Source: Symsagittifera roscoffensis
Lineage: Eukaryota; Xenacoelomorpha; Acoela; Convolutidae
Reading direction: 5' to 3'
DNA length: 64,000 bases
Assembly (NCBI RefSeq): GCF_963678635.1
Contig: NC_087070.1
Span: 42,640,988-42,704,987 of the forward strand
A program made the position numbers and the translations under genes. Of the stretch, positions 47,377 to 58,112 are shown piece by piece. Position 1 is the stretch's first letter. The number at the start of each line of letters is the position of its first letter. A model generated the notes under the pieces. It was not told the origin of the DNA. It searched no databases and was given only the letters and a program-made list of their open reading frames with translations.

Positions 47377-47495
47377 GGGGGGGGGCAAACTGGAAGTTTA
47401 GAAGTGCAAGTTTGGAAATATTACCTCAAGTAAAACGACAACTGGCTGCTGAAATAGACAATGCACAATAGTGGAATAACAAAAACAACTTCATG

Positions 47496-47761
47496 CAGGG
47501 GCGCATTTTCGAGAAAGTTTTGTACCCTTTTTTAGGTCGAACAATATGATTTTCCTCCTTCCAAATCAAGAAGTTCTTCCAAATCATTAAAAAGAACCTT
47601 ATCTGGCAATATTTTTGAAAAACAGCAGCATTTTTGAAACCAGGCCAAGAAGGCGTTTTAAGGCACGTTTTAGGGTCAGTAAGCCAAAAATGGAGGTCTT
47701 AGTCAGGGGGTCGAATCCCTGAGAAACAATAGCGTCCGCCCACACCCTAAATCCGCTCCTG
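47496..47761. mobile_element. hAT-like MITE, copy d (266 bp)
   Basis: Left CAGGGGCGCATTTTCGAG, right CACCCTAAATCCGCTCCTG. The flanking octamers ACTTCATG and ACCTTATA match at 5 of 8 positions, compatible with a decayed 8-bp hAT duplication. Internal AGGGGGTCGAATCCCTGA resembles a tRNA B-box arm. Confidence 0.7.
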
Positions 47762-48993
47762 ACCTTATATATCAATAACAAAATGTCAACTAAAAACATC
47801 AGTATTCACTCTACAAAGAATTTAAAGACGAGGCTTGCATTTTTGATTTTGGTTCTTTTTTGTTTAATTTTAATAACCTAAGAAACAGTACCTGTAATGG
47901 CTTTTCTTTTGATTCTAAGGCTGAGTAATTTCACAAGGTATTTTAATGTTGAAAAGTAGTCTCAGGGGGATTAATTTGCTTACGCAAAGACAGGATAAAT
48001 TATGTAGTTCAAAAGACTTTTTAAAAGGACCAACGGGAAAATTATAGGTTTCAGAGGGATGAAATTTCCAGGACAGATGAAACTGCGGTACTATTTACAA
48101 AAAAAGATCACACGGCATCAAAAATGAGCAGAATGGATAATTAGTGAACTTTTATGCTGAAAAAGTTGTATGATGCATCGAGGCGTCTGAAAAAATCAAG
48201 AAAAACGAAAAAAAAAAGGAAACAAAAATGTTCAAGCGCCATTTTGAAAATTTGAAAAAATAATCTTTCTTATGCCTCCCGACACTTAATGAATTGCTTT
48301 TTCTAATTTCTAGTAAAAACTAAATCAACGTTGCATGATGAACAAATAAACTATTCTGAATACATATTTATTCTTCTTTGTTATACATCTTAATCTCACG
48401 CATTTAATTTTCTGCCAAAATTTAATCTTAATCTCACTGCCAAAATTTTCTGTCGACACGTGGGGGGGGGGGGGGGGTTGAGAAGAGAAAGAGCGCAATC
48501 AAGTTAACGAAACCCCAGTTAATTTTGTTTCTAAGGATCGGGGCGAAAAAAAAGCTAATTCTTATTATATTCTAACAGCCAAGCAAAGCTCGTTCCGCTT
48601 GCAAAAAATTTGAAACTAGATCTAAAATTGGGCATTTTCATCCATCTGCAGAAGTTAGGGTCGTCTTTAAATTGCATTGGTTATTTATCGTTTTTCTTAA
48701 AAACATGACCGTTCTTAAAAACATTTTTATATTCATATATGAAGATTGAAGTTGTCTCGAAAATGGAATTATTAGTATTTTAAGGCTTTTAATAAACCAA
48801 TCATGAATATACTGCCCTTCATCTAAGACCGTTTTTGACGCTAAACCTTTTTTTGTTTAAGGACAGCGCAAGCCAAAAAAGTTTGCAGCATGGAAAATCT
48901 CGCCCTAAATAAACATTTCAAATTTCGGGAAATTATTTGGTCGGTCTAAAAAAAAGGTTGAATACGTGTTCTTGCTGGGAAATCACATTCATA
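47762..48993. other. Intergenic; one poly-G tract
   Basis: No gene seen. A run of about 16 G lies at 48462-48477. Confidence 0.55.
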
Positions 48994-49240
48994 GGGGAGC
49001 GGTGGTGAAGTGGTTACGTCTCCGCCTCTCAATCGAAAGGTCGGATGTTCGAGGCCCACCATGATCCGTGCTCGTTGCTTGCGGGTGAAGCAACATTACC
49101 CAGCCCAGAAAAATAACCAAAAAAAAATAATAATTGCATGTAGTTCTTAAACAGGGGCACAACAGCGGTTCGCCGTGATGAGCTGTACAGCTCTTGTATT
49201 GGTCCTTTCCCCCGTGGATAAATGATCTTAATTCTTAATT
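48994..49240 (+). mobile_element. tRNA-derived SINE
   Basis: The head GGGGAGCGGTGGTGAAGTGG holds a box A-like GTGGTGAAGTGG, and GGATGTTCGAGGCCC at about 49043-49057 is a B box, the internal RNA polymerase III promoter spacing of tRNA genes. The body contains a perfect 14-bp palindrome GAGCTGTACAGCTC (49180-49193) preceded by GCGGTTCGCCG. It ends in repeated CTTAATTC. The anticodon-arm region does not fold as a normal tRNA, so it is a SINE rather than a gene. It should be transcribed by Pol III and mobilised by a LINE. Confidence 0.75.
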
Positions 49241-50080
49241 TATACATCTCAAAAAATCAATTTTTCATTAAAAGGATTTAAAAATCAAAAGCCTGATTGG
49301 TACTCAGGATTTCTGTAATAATTTTTTTTCCAGCAAAATTAAACTTCCAACATGGCTTGGTGTCTGAGGCAGAATAGTTATCATCATATATATACATACA
49401 TACTTAGATGACGGGACCATAAACACATGCAAGAAGACATCGTAAATCTTGCGGAGGAGTTCCGCAGTTGCACTAGATATGGCGAGAATTCCAAGTACAT
49501 AATTCCAAAAAATTCTACTAAGCATCACGCAGCCGGGCCAAGAATTCCAATTAAATTAAGCGTGAGCGATAGAAGATAATAAAGGACAAAAAATACTCTT
49601 TTCGAAATTTCTCTCGGTGAGGTTAGAAATCAACCATCGGTAGGGCTACGGTTAAGTTTTTAACAACTTGCATCGAAACGAATGAATTTTCAGATTTAAC
49701 AAGAACCTTTCAAAACTCGGAGCTAAGGGGCAAAACCTGAGAAACTTTTTTTTACTGAATACATTATTGAGAAAAAAACTGTCCTGTGCGGATCAGTCAA
49801 ATGAACATTCCAAAGCACAAGAAGAAAATTGTTTTTTTTTCTTATATTCAAAGAGAAAATAAATACATAAAGCTCAGTCTCAAGGCTATAATTAGGAACC
49901 TAAGATAGAATAAACAGAAAAAATTACAAGTGTCCTAATTCGGAGCACGCTTTGGAAGGTTACAGAAAAAAGGAATTCAAAATTATCAGAGATAATTTTT
50001 AAGCTCTGGTCATTTAGACAAATCACATCAGACCGTCGCTGATCGTAACTCAACTGGAACAAAAAATTGATAAGTCTTGC
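49241..50080. other. Intergenic, no gene seen
   Basis: AT-rich to moderately AT-rich; no recognised domain. Confidence 0.5.
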
Positions 50081-51370
50081 GAGGACTTAAAAATTGTGCA
50101 AAAAGGAATGTCGAGCAGAGAGACTAGCCAGATGTTCAAACAACCACTGCCAACAGCAAGAGAGAAAAAGATGACTAATTAACTGGAAAATTTACTCGAG
50201 GCAAAAGTGAAATTGAACAAGAAGCGACGAGATGCAGTCAAAACAAAATCAGGCGGACAATAATTTAACAGGACCGAAAACCCTGAAGGTAAGAAAGGAT
50301 CCACTATATTCATGAAGGAAATGTTTAAATGAGGACAGAGAAAACGACTCCAACAAAACAACAAAAAATCTTGATAAGGAGAGACGAGGGCAGAAAAGCT
50401 GAAAGCCCCTCGAGCAACCCTGCTGAAAGAAAAACTGGCGTCGGATACAGATTCGGCAAAAGAACGACTGGGCGCAATTTATCGTGAAAACTATATTGCA
50501 GAGGCAAAAACAAACTTGACAACGGGAGCGATCCAAGAATCAAGTAAAAGCTCACCGCAGAGCCGAGAAAAAAACTACAATAGATGAACAAACCTAGCAA
50601 ATTAGAAGAGCGCGACTCAGATGGCAATCATCTACTGCGCGAGTAGGAAAAAGAGCAAGATAACACCTGCATAAGAAATGAGAAAAGAAAAAGCAATCAG
50701 CGCAAGAAGCAAGAATTGATAAAACTGCACAAGCAGCAAAATGACAAAAGGGAGACAACAAGGACAAGAGCTTGCTGAAATGCCAACGCAATCAGAAGGG
50801 CAAACAAATACAGCGCTATTGAAAGCAGTCGCTAAGACAAAAACTTTAAAAGTGGTCGATATGTCAACTAATTGCTTTCCAGCACTAGGATCCGAGAGAA
50901 TGAGAGGAGTTGGTGGACCAAGTCCTGACAAGGGGTCCAGAAAGGGGCGCCTGAAGTTACCAGGAATAACCATTCTTGTGAAAAAGAGAGAAAACTGATA
51001 CCCCCATCAGGGTGCTCAAAAGGATCGAGCCAGGAAGACAGGGGCGTGAGACAGAGCTCAAGACAAACAAAAAAAGCCAGAACGCTTTCGGGACCCAATA
51101 AAACACTTAGAGATGAAAATAACAGCTGACGAAGAATCTCTAGGAGGCCTAGCGAAGGTTGCATTGGCAGCTTATCGAGAGAACTTAGCAAACTTCAAAA
51201 ACAGGACCGACAGACCACTGGAGACGCAATAAGGACTACTGGAGCGACATCCCTTCCGACAAAAAATTGGATACTTATCATTAGGCCCTGAACTGCCATG
51301 AAAACCAAGTTGCCGAGTTCAGCTGGAGGGGTTAAAAATGAGGGTAAAAACTTTTATTGTTATTAAAGAA
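50081..51370 (+). pseudogene. Degenerate coding-like stretch, possibly a retroposon ORF
   Basis: Purine-rich and less AT-rich than its surroundings. It reads in pieces across several frames as K/E/R/Q-rich protein: KLNKKRRDAVKTKSGG near 50210; MTKGRQQGQELAEMPTQSEG to KKREN at 50741-50998; and SKGSSQEDRGVRQSSRQTKK at about 51016-51075. The frames change and several stops occur. It is followed by A-rich sequence near 51365-51410. This fits a decayed LINE ORF1 or processed pseudogene, but no domain is recognisable. The minus-strand open frames here are shadows of the purine-rich sense strand. Confidence 0.35.
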
Positions 51371-51486
51371 AAAAAAATTTTGTTAAAGATATTTTAAAAA
51401 AAAATTCTACTAAGAATAAATGAATTATTTTTGAGCAACGTCGTTTCACAGCTAGTAGAGTTCCTTAGATTTTCGAAATATGACAT

Positions 51487-51510
51487 GGGGGAAGGGGGGG
51501 GGGGGGGGGG
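51487..51510 (+). repeat. Poly-G tract
   Basis: GGGGGAA followed by an uninterrupted run of about 18 G. Confidence 0.9.
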
Positions 51511-51774
51511 TAATCAATGGCAAAAAAGACCGAGTGGTAGTGAATGCCATAGTTAGTGTTCGTAGCTCTGCTTGATTTGATGTTTGTCTGTTCTTGGCTG
51601 AAGGACGCTGAGTGCTGCGTCTTGAGTTTGAAATCATAATTGACAAACGTTATGTATGTTACAGTGTTGAGAACCACAGCAAAAACTTGTTTCCGCGAGG
51701 AAAATCGCTGATTCCGTAGGGAGATTGCAGACAAAATTTTCAAATTAAGGTGAATGCGAAAAATTTTTAAACAA

Positions 51775-51990
51775 GAAACATTGTTCCGAATTTCGAAGAA
51801 AGTAACGGAGTTCTTCTGCTCCTTTTTTTTTCTCCAAATAAGTTTAACTTTTTAACTAGCCCTTTTGAACGAGTTTTTTCATATCATCTCAGATCAATAT
51901 TAAAACGATACTTTACCTCTGATCTTTTTTAGCAAAGTTATAGGGGTTTGAAAATGGCCGCCAAAATATACTAATTTTGGTGCGCGGGGG
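51775..51990 (+). repeat. Repeat R1, partial copy
   Basis: GAAAGTAACGGAGTTCTTCTGC, CTTTTTAACTAGCCC and TTATAGGGGTTTGAAAATGG match the first half of the 40600 unit. Both hairpins are absent and a hAT-like MITE end abuts it. Confidence 0.7.
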
Positions 51991-52227
51991 GAGCGCGCAC
52001 CAAAAAAAAGTTTTTTTTTGTCAAAGTTTTCCAAAAAGCGCGTAAAAAGCGTAAAAATGCCTTTTTTGGCCCGTGAGGTGCAGAAAATTAGATATAAAGT
52101 GGGCTTTATAGTGATTTGCGAGAGCTCAGAAAATAATTTTGATCGACCTAAAAAAAAAGGTCGACAAAATTTTCAGCATGTTTTGAAAATCCGCCCTTCC
52201 CCTCAAGAAAATCCTAGATCCGGCCCT
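51991..52227. mobile_element. hAT-like MITE, copy e (right part)
   Basis: GAGAGCTCAGAAAATAATTT, GGTCGACAAAATTTTC and AAGAAAATCCTAGATCCGGC match the family's right half. The left end is replaced by R1. Confidence 0.7.
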
Positions 52228-52363
52228 CCCTGCTCAGAAGGGGTCTTGCAAGCAGGTGACGAAGTTTAAGCTTAGCGAGCTATGAGTCTCTCCAAAATTC
52301 AAATCCATCGCCCGCTTGCAAGGATATCTCTGACCAAAAAACCACTCGTTTTTTGTGAATTTT

Positions 52364-53403
52364 GGGTCGACAAGAAATACCTATTATACAATTTCATACT
52401 AACAAAAAAAATGCTTACTATACTTTTTTGTACTCTTTCATAGACTACAAAAATAGTACGAAAATATATTGAAAAGCAATTCTTCCATACTATGAAATTT
52501 TATAATAAGTATTTTTTGCCACATTTTGGAATTAAATAACAAGTTTTTACCATACTTTTATTCACAATGTTTTTATGAAAAAAGCACAAACTATTTTTAG
52601 TACAATGAAATTGAATGATAGGTATTTTTTCCTTATTTTGAAAAAACAAAAAATTTTGTTTTAAAATTTTGTGTTTCATCCGAGGATTTTCAGTCATAAA
52701 AAAGCCAAGAGTGTCACTGGCAGTTGCCACGCAGAAAAACTGCATTTGCTGATATCAGACATGTATAAAAAATGATAACATTTTCACACAGAATTATAGA
52801 CCAAAAACGTCACTTTTTGTAAATGGCTAAAAACTTTTATTTCGAATGTTTCGGTGGTTGAGAAAAGAAGCTTATTCGTTTTATAAAACTTATTATTTAT
52901 TTAAGCAAATGAACATAAAAAACAATAATTGTGTATAAAAAACACTGGCTAGTCATTTTTGGATTTTTTGGGTGAAAAACTCGACCTGGACTATGTTATA
53001 GACACATTAAATCAAATTTTGCATGCAATTTTTTTTCGTTTTATATGGATTCGAGCAGTGAAGCAAGTTCGCAAGCAGATAATCGCTTTACCACTTTTTA
53101 CCTCAAAATTGTGATTTTTATATGGAAAAATGGATATCATAAAATTTTCGTATACGAAATGGAATGATAATCATTAATTGTTCAAAAAAAAAAGATTTTT
53201 TTGATGCCAAAGCAACCAAAACTGCCTCCAATTTGTTCTGCTTGAGTTTGAAATCAATTTAAGACAATTTTCGAAAAAAAAATTGAATGAAAAAAAATTG
53301 TTCATAAGATTTTCTTCTATGAAAATCAATGATGAGTATTTTTTCCACAGACTCCGTATATGAAATTGTATGAAAAGCATTTTTCTTGAATGGACGTCAA
53401 CCC
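52364..53403. mobile_element. ~1.04-kb non-autonomous inverted-repeat element (probable)
   Basis: The left end GGGTCGACAAGAAATACCTA and the right end, reverse-complemented, GGGTTGAC plus 8 extra bases then AAGAAAAATGC, both continue into ATACAATTTCATA. Several internal copies of the motif ATGAAATTN-ATGATAAGTATTTTTT occur in both directions, giving a repetitive, foldable interior. No ORF and no clear target duplication. Confidence 0.55.
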
Positions 53404-54016
53404 GGGGGGACGGCGCAGTTGAAATTCTGTGATTGCAAAGCTAAAGAGTGTTAGGTGCGACGCGATATTCTCTTTTCTAATGAAAAGTATGGTGTTATAC
53501 AGAGGGTGTTTTTCAGGTAGTCGTTAGTTTCAGGTTAAATTTTGAAAATTGGAGTTTTAAAGATAAAATTGAAAATTTTCTATATTTCAGTTTGGGTTTT
53601 CAGTCCTCATTTTTGATTTTGTAATTTAATAAGACTATGTTTCGTCATTTCTCAAACCTGACAGTTAAGTAACAAAAGTATTCTGAGTGCTTTCTAAGCG
53701 CCAAGATGAAATTTGTTAATGGTCTACTTTTCAGAGCCTTAAACATTTTGCTGAGCCGTGTTTTTGTGGATACCTTTAGTGCAACATAAAAATTTTTTCC
53801 AAAAAAAACCGGGTTTTCCAAATGATGCAAAGAAATAGATAAGCAACCAGAATCGGTTTCTCTTCTCGCTCTTTTTTCCTTTCATAGCTTAGTACATTTA
53901 AAAATTCCAGAAAAGTCGGGTCTTGGTTTTTTAATACGATAAGGTCAAACAGAAAAAAAAACCATAAATGTTTTTCTGCTATTTTTTCTCCACATATTTT
54001 AGTACTTTTAGAAAAT
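53404..54016. other. Intergenic, no gene seen
   Basis: AT-rich; minus-strand open frames at 53645-54051 show no domain. Confidence 0.5.
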
Positions 54017-54173
54017 CGGAGGGAGAGAAAAAAGAGAAAGAGACAGAGCAAGAGACAGGGAGAGGGAGAGAGAGAGAGAGAAGGAGAAAAGAAGAAGAGA
54101 GAGAGAGGGCGAGAAAAAAGAGAAAAAAAAGAGAAATGAGAGAGAGAGAGAGAGGAAGAGAGAAAGAAGAGAA
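54017..54173 (+). repeat. GA-rich microsatellite
   Basis: Almost pure purine, (GA)n, GAGAGG and GAAAAA mixed units, directly abutting the mini-element LTR. Confidence 0.95.
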
Positions 54174-54174
54174 C

Positions 54175-54563
54175 TGAGTTTAAGTCGGGGATGGCTTTCC
54201 CATAGAAAAGTTTCGGATAAGGTACAATGTCTGTTCGACACGCTATCTGATTAATTGCCTGATAGGTTCTTGCAATTTCTTAGTAAAATATCAATCCTAA
54301 TCTTACTTTTATATCATCTAGTCTGAATACATCTAGTGTGTACTGGTGTTGTTGCGAGGTTTACAATCAAGAAGTAGGAAGAGCAACTGAATGCTAAGTT
54401 AAATTTATTCTTCTCTGGCTTAACCTATAAATAGTTTCAGCCTTACAATTTTTTGTAAGTTTTAGTCATGGATCATGATTGGTTAGTTCTAAGTAATTTA
54501 CAGCAACAAATTATCAAGATTATACTTGGATATGATAAATACTTGTCTTGAACTGGTTACTAG
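54175..54563 (-). repeat. 3' LTR of family A mini-element
   Basis: Reverse complement aligns with the other family A LTRs. The element-strand end is CTTAAACTCA at 54175; the start is near ACCAGTTC at 54556. Confidence 0.88.
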
Positions 54564-55954
54564 TTACTATCCGTGGTTTAGAGAATCCTAATTTTTTTTC
54601 AATTTTTCTTGTGAAGGAAGCATGGAGAAATTTCTTTATTTCTTCTTCGAGTAGATCCTCAAGAGGAGTGACGAAAGAAAAGAAACATTTGCGTGTATTG
54701 TACGTGAGTAGGCTAATCGTGTCAAGATTGTAGATTGATATAGTGACGAATCGATTTCGTTAAAAAGAGGGAGATAAGGTTCGACTTCTCTGAGTGGAGC
54801 GTCAAGTGACTGGAATTCGTATTTCTGAGTTCAATATCGAGTTGACCATTGTTCGTTTCCAATGGGTACCTTTGCTGCAATACTGGCTCCTTACTTTATA
54901 TCCAGTGAGAGTTGTGACTGCGGTGTTTCAGTTTTACTTATGATCTTTGTTAACTGTTTTCGCAAAAGTGGTTTTCTTACTTCGGTTATTATAAAATATT
55001 GCTCACCCTAAAGCTACTCTTGTCAAAAATTTACGGTCGGGTTCTTAGCACATGTACTCCGAGCGACGTTGTTCTGGTGGGAGAGGGCAGAGGAGTGTGT
55101 ACTTTTATCTTCTCTTTGGGCAGAGTCTCATTTTGTGTTTACACTTTTTGTTTTTTTATCAGGTATTTTCTCTTTTGTCTTTTGGTTGTGTCCCTTTTCA
55201 TAAACGTATTGTATCATGTGGTCCTAAAATACTTTAATTCAGGGTTCCTTAGAATAATTTATCCCGTTTTATTGTGGATTTAATCTGGTTTGAGTACCGT
55301 GAAATTTTTCTATAGATGCTGTTGCTTTTGTGCTATTAGTAAACTGCGTTGGTTAGTTTAAGCCTACCTTTAATTCAATTCATCGGGGATAAGCGAAAGT
55401 TCCAAAACGCGTGAAAAAAAGATAGAGTTGTTATCAGTGAGATGTCAAACTAGACATTCAATTCTAAAACAAATTTTACAGTAGCGAGTTTTTTTGAGTT
55501 GTGTGAAAAGAGTGCGTGAAGGTGGGAGATTAAACCATTGAATCAAAAATTACAAAATTGAGCACACATAAAAAGGTTAGCTTATTTCTTTTATTGCTCC
55601 TTCTTTTCAATGTAATATTTCCTAATATCAATTACAGTACTATTATTAACACATTGCTACTTATCAATTTTATTGCACCTTTAGAAGTTTCAGCAAATGG
55701 TTAGAACTTTCGTGAATTAAAGGTTGCTTAAAGTTTTTTTGCTTGGTTTTGTTTTATTCTTTCAGAGAAATTACTGGTAAAATCCAAAAAGAAACGGTGA
55801 AACACACGCATACAAATGGTGATTAATATAATGATTATTCATAAGTAAGATGTAAAGATTCATATTTACTGATGGTCGGGTTCCAAAAAAAATCCACTGG
55901 GGAACTTAGTCTTTATTGTGGGTGAATGTATTAAAAGCTTAGCTGGCATTCGTA

Positions 55955-57087
55955 TTACGCTTTTAGTGCGTAAAAGTGGCCGAACAATTTCAAGTGCGCG
56001 AATGAAGTTAACTTCTTCAGACGTGGCGGAATTAGATTATATAAATTGTGATTGAACCTAAATTTGTGGATGTTTTCTAAAAGGGGATTTTCATCTGATT
56101 GGATATATTCATGCGGGATAATAAAGGAGAAGGAGTCTTCAAATGGGAAATTATTAGTGAAGGGTTATAAGATATACAATTTTCTAACGTGATTATAGTT
56201 GCGGAGGATGCTGTGATGGTTAGTTGTTTTTATGCAGTGAGGTTAAGAAAGTGATTTAATATGGTGATGTGTATGTGAAAGTACGGTGATGTGTACGATT
56301 TGACAAAAAAATAGTGATGATGGGGATTTCGAGATGATTAACTGCAAGCGAAATGGTATTGAATGAATCTATAAAAGATATGAGTGTGTTTGAGTAAAGT
56401 TTCAAGCATGTTTTCGTGAGAACAATTAATATCACGATCTTTAGGGTCAAGGAAAATAAAAATTAGTTGAAAGTGGTCAAACTTATTAAAATACGATTCA
56501 TAAGCCTTTGTGTTTCGAAATGCATGGTCGATAACATGATCAAATTTTTTGTTATTGCTGTCGAGGTCGAAGATTTGGATAGCTTTGATGAAAAGATTTT
56601 AGGTTAGTTGGGAATTCACTGCGGGGTCAGTATCATACGGCGAGTCTTCCTTGTATAGGATGACTGTGTGATCATAGTGCGTTATTGAGAATTGATTTGG
56701 CTTTCGTGCAATGAAGCGGTTAAGTGTTTGTGATAAAGCAAAGTTAGTGAACTGATTTAAGTGTAGTGCAGTGGTGAGTTGATTTATTGATGATGGCGTC
56801 GCAAAGTTTGTCATCGACGGCTGTTTTCTTTGAATTAATTTTGAGTGGGTTAAAAAATTTATAGATTGAGATCCAAGAAAGGGTGAGGAGAAAAGGAAAT
56901 TTATTGAAGAATTGGGCTCGTTGGGCTTGGTTTTCTTCGTTTTTACACGTGTACTGAGGTTTTCAACTAAAAATGATGATGTATTAGTGTAACGGGGTTG
57001 ATTACTTTGAAGGGATCGGGATGATTTTGGGCGATTGATTAAGCAGAGTGTTGTTGGGGTGTTTTTCGCTCCATAGGGAATCGTTGT
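55955..57087 (-). pseudogene. ORF X in mini-element, lightly broken
   Basis: Starting right after the primer site, the minus-strand frame is open from about 57088 to a TAA at 56599-56601 with no early ATG; the first in-frame Met is at 56814. Beyond that single stop the same frame continues with KKFDHVIDHAFRNTKAY and FNKFDHFQLIFIFLDPKD. A later segment, in a shifted frame, gives FIIPHEYIQSDENPLLENIH, ending FGHFYALKA at TAA 55955-55957. Block order and end point match 35660-36466. The first ~90 residues are S/T/N/K-rich and probably disordered. No known domain. Confidence 0.7.
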
Positions 57088-57105
57088 ACTTCAGTGGTCG
57101 CACCA
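57088..57105 (-). promoter_or_regulatory. Primer-binding site of family A mini-element
   Basis: On the minus strand, TGGTGCGACCACTGAAGT lies 2 nt inside the LTR terminal CTCA. It would pair with a tRNA 3' end ...GTGGTCGCACCA. The tRNA identity was not determined. Confidence 0.7.
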
Positions 57106-57107
57106 GA

Positions 57108-57490
57108 TGAGCTTAAGTCCGGGTTGGCTTTCTCATAGAGTATTTTGGGATAAAGTACAACATCTGTTTGTCACAATCTTATTTTCGGCCGGATAGGTTC
57201 GTGCAACTTCTTAGTCTAATATCAATGCTAATCCTACTGTTATATCTCCTAGTCTCAATAGATCTATAGTAAACTGGTTTTATTGCGATGTTTACAATCA
57301 ACTAGTAGAAGAGCAACTGTTTGCTAAGTTAACTAAGTCTTTTCTGGCTAAAACTATAAATAATTTCAGCCTTACAATTTATTGTGAGTCTTAGTCATGG
57401 ATTATAATTGGTTAGTTCTGATATTTTACAGAGATAGTTTATCAAGAATACAATTGGATATAATATATCCTTGTTTTGAACTGGTTTCCA
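57108..57490 (-). repeat. 5' LTR of family A mini-element
   Basis: Element-strand start TGGAAACCAGTTCAAAAC at 57490, end CTTAAGCTCA at 57108, about 383 bp. TCCGGCCGAAAA is shared with the 22-kb and 38-kb LTRs. Confidence 0.9.
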
Positions 57491-58033
57491 GTACACCAAA
57501 CCTTTCGTGTATTCAATGCTTTAATTGTGCTTTTTCTACGAAAGAAGGTTCTTTGTTTTCTGCAATGCTCTCAGCTTCGATTGAGCGACATCATCCTATT
57601 GTGAATTATTTTCATCCTCGTCTGCACGATACGAATCTCGGCAATGGAAAATTTAATGCTATTCTCGCTTAATTGCCCTCACTAACGATTCTGCGATAAC
57701 TTGTAATATTGAGACACTGTCAAAATCAGATCAAGTTTGCCCAACTTTAATTAGTATCGTTTATAAACTTGCTTTATTTTTTGTAAACTCTTGATTCTTC
57801 AATTCTGCAACTCGAAACCAAAAACAGCAAAATTTTCAAACCTAAGAAAGATATCGTGTTATTGGAGAACGAAAACTAACACAAGCTACGCGACGACAAT
57901 AACGGTAACGATTGTAATTTTGTCTTATTCTGCGACGACAGTAACCGACACAAATTTGCAACCGCGAATCAAAATGGCATTTTGAGTATACTTTAAGACT
58001 AATTTAAAAGTCGTCTCATCTCATCGTTTTCTA
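57491..58033. other. Interval between mini-element and Mutator-like element
   Basis: An open frame runs out of the LTR through 57493-57672 on the plus strand (CIQCFNCAF and ERHHPIVNYFH). It is cysteine- and histidine-containing but has no start of its own and no recognised domain. It could be a truncated host or transposon exon. Nothing else is seen. Confidence 0.35.
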
Positions 58034-58044
58034 GGTGTCCCACT

Positions 58045-58112
58045 CTTTAACCCTACGATATTTAACCCCGTAACATGATAACCCCCAAAAATTTAACCCC
58101 CTTTTAATGACG
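58045..58112 (+). repeat. Left subterminal TTAACCCC motif array
   Basis: Four copies of TTAACCC/TAACCCC(C) with 6-12-nt spacers, just inside the transposon end. These are probable transposase binding sites or a G-quadruplex on the minus strand. Confidence 0.75.

Larger units (their letters stand above)
54175..57490 (-). mobile_element. Family A mini-element: LTR - ORF X - 3' region - LTR (3.3 kb)
   Basis: Two LTRs in the same (minus) orientation flank 2.54 kb that aligns only to the 3' part of the large element (about 35.4-38.1 kb). Gag, protease, RT, RNase H, integrase and env are absent. The primer-binding site is intact next to the 5' LTR, so it had what is needed to be copied by enzymes supplied by a full element. 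The flanks (GA repeat on one side, unrelated sequence on the other) show no target duplication. Confidence 0.85.

Noticed and set aside
49029..49247. 72-residue minus-strand frame
   Set aside because: Antisense of the SINE.
50179..51191. Several leucine/serine-rich minus-strand frames
   Set aside because: Shadows of a purine-rich plus strand; they read as hydrophobic low-complexity protein.
53968..54241. E/R/K-rich plus-strand and L/S-rich minus-strand frames
   Set aside because: Translation of the GA microsatellite.
58045..58112. Interstitial telomere repeat
   Set aside because: The TAACCCC units are irregularly spaced, carry four or five C, and are mirrored at the other transposon end, so they are element motifs.
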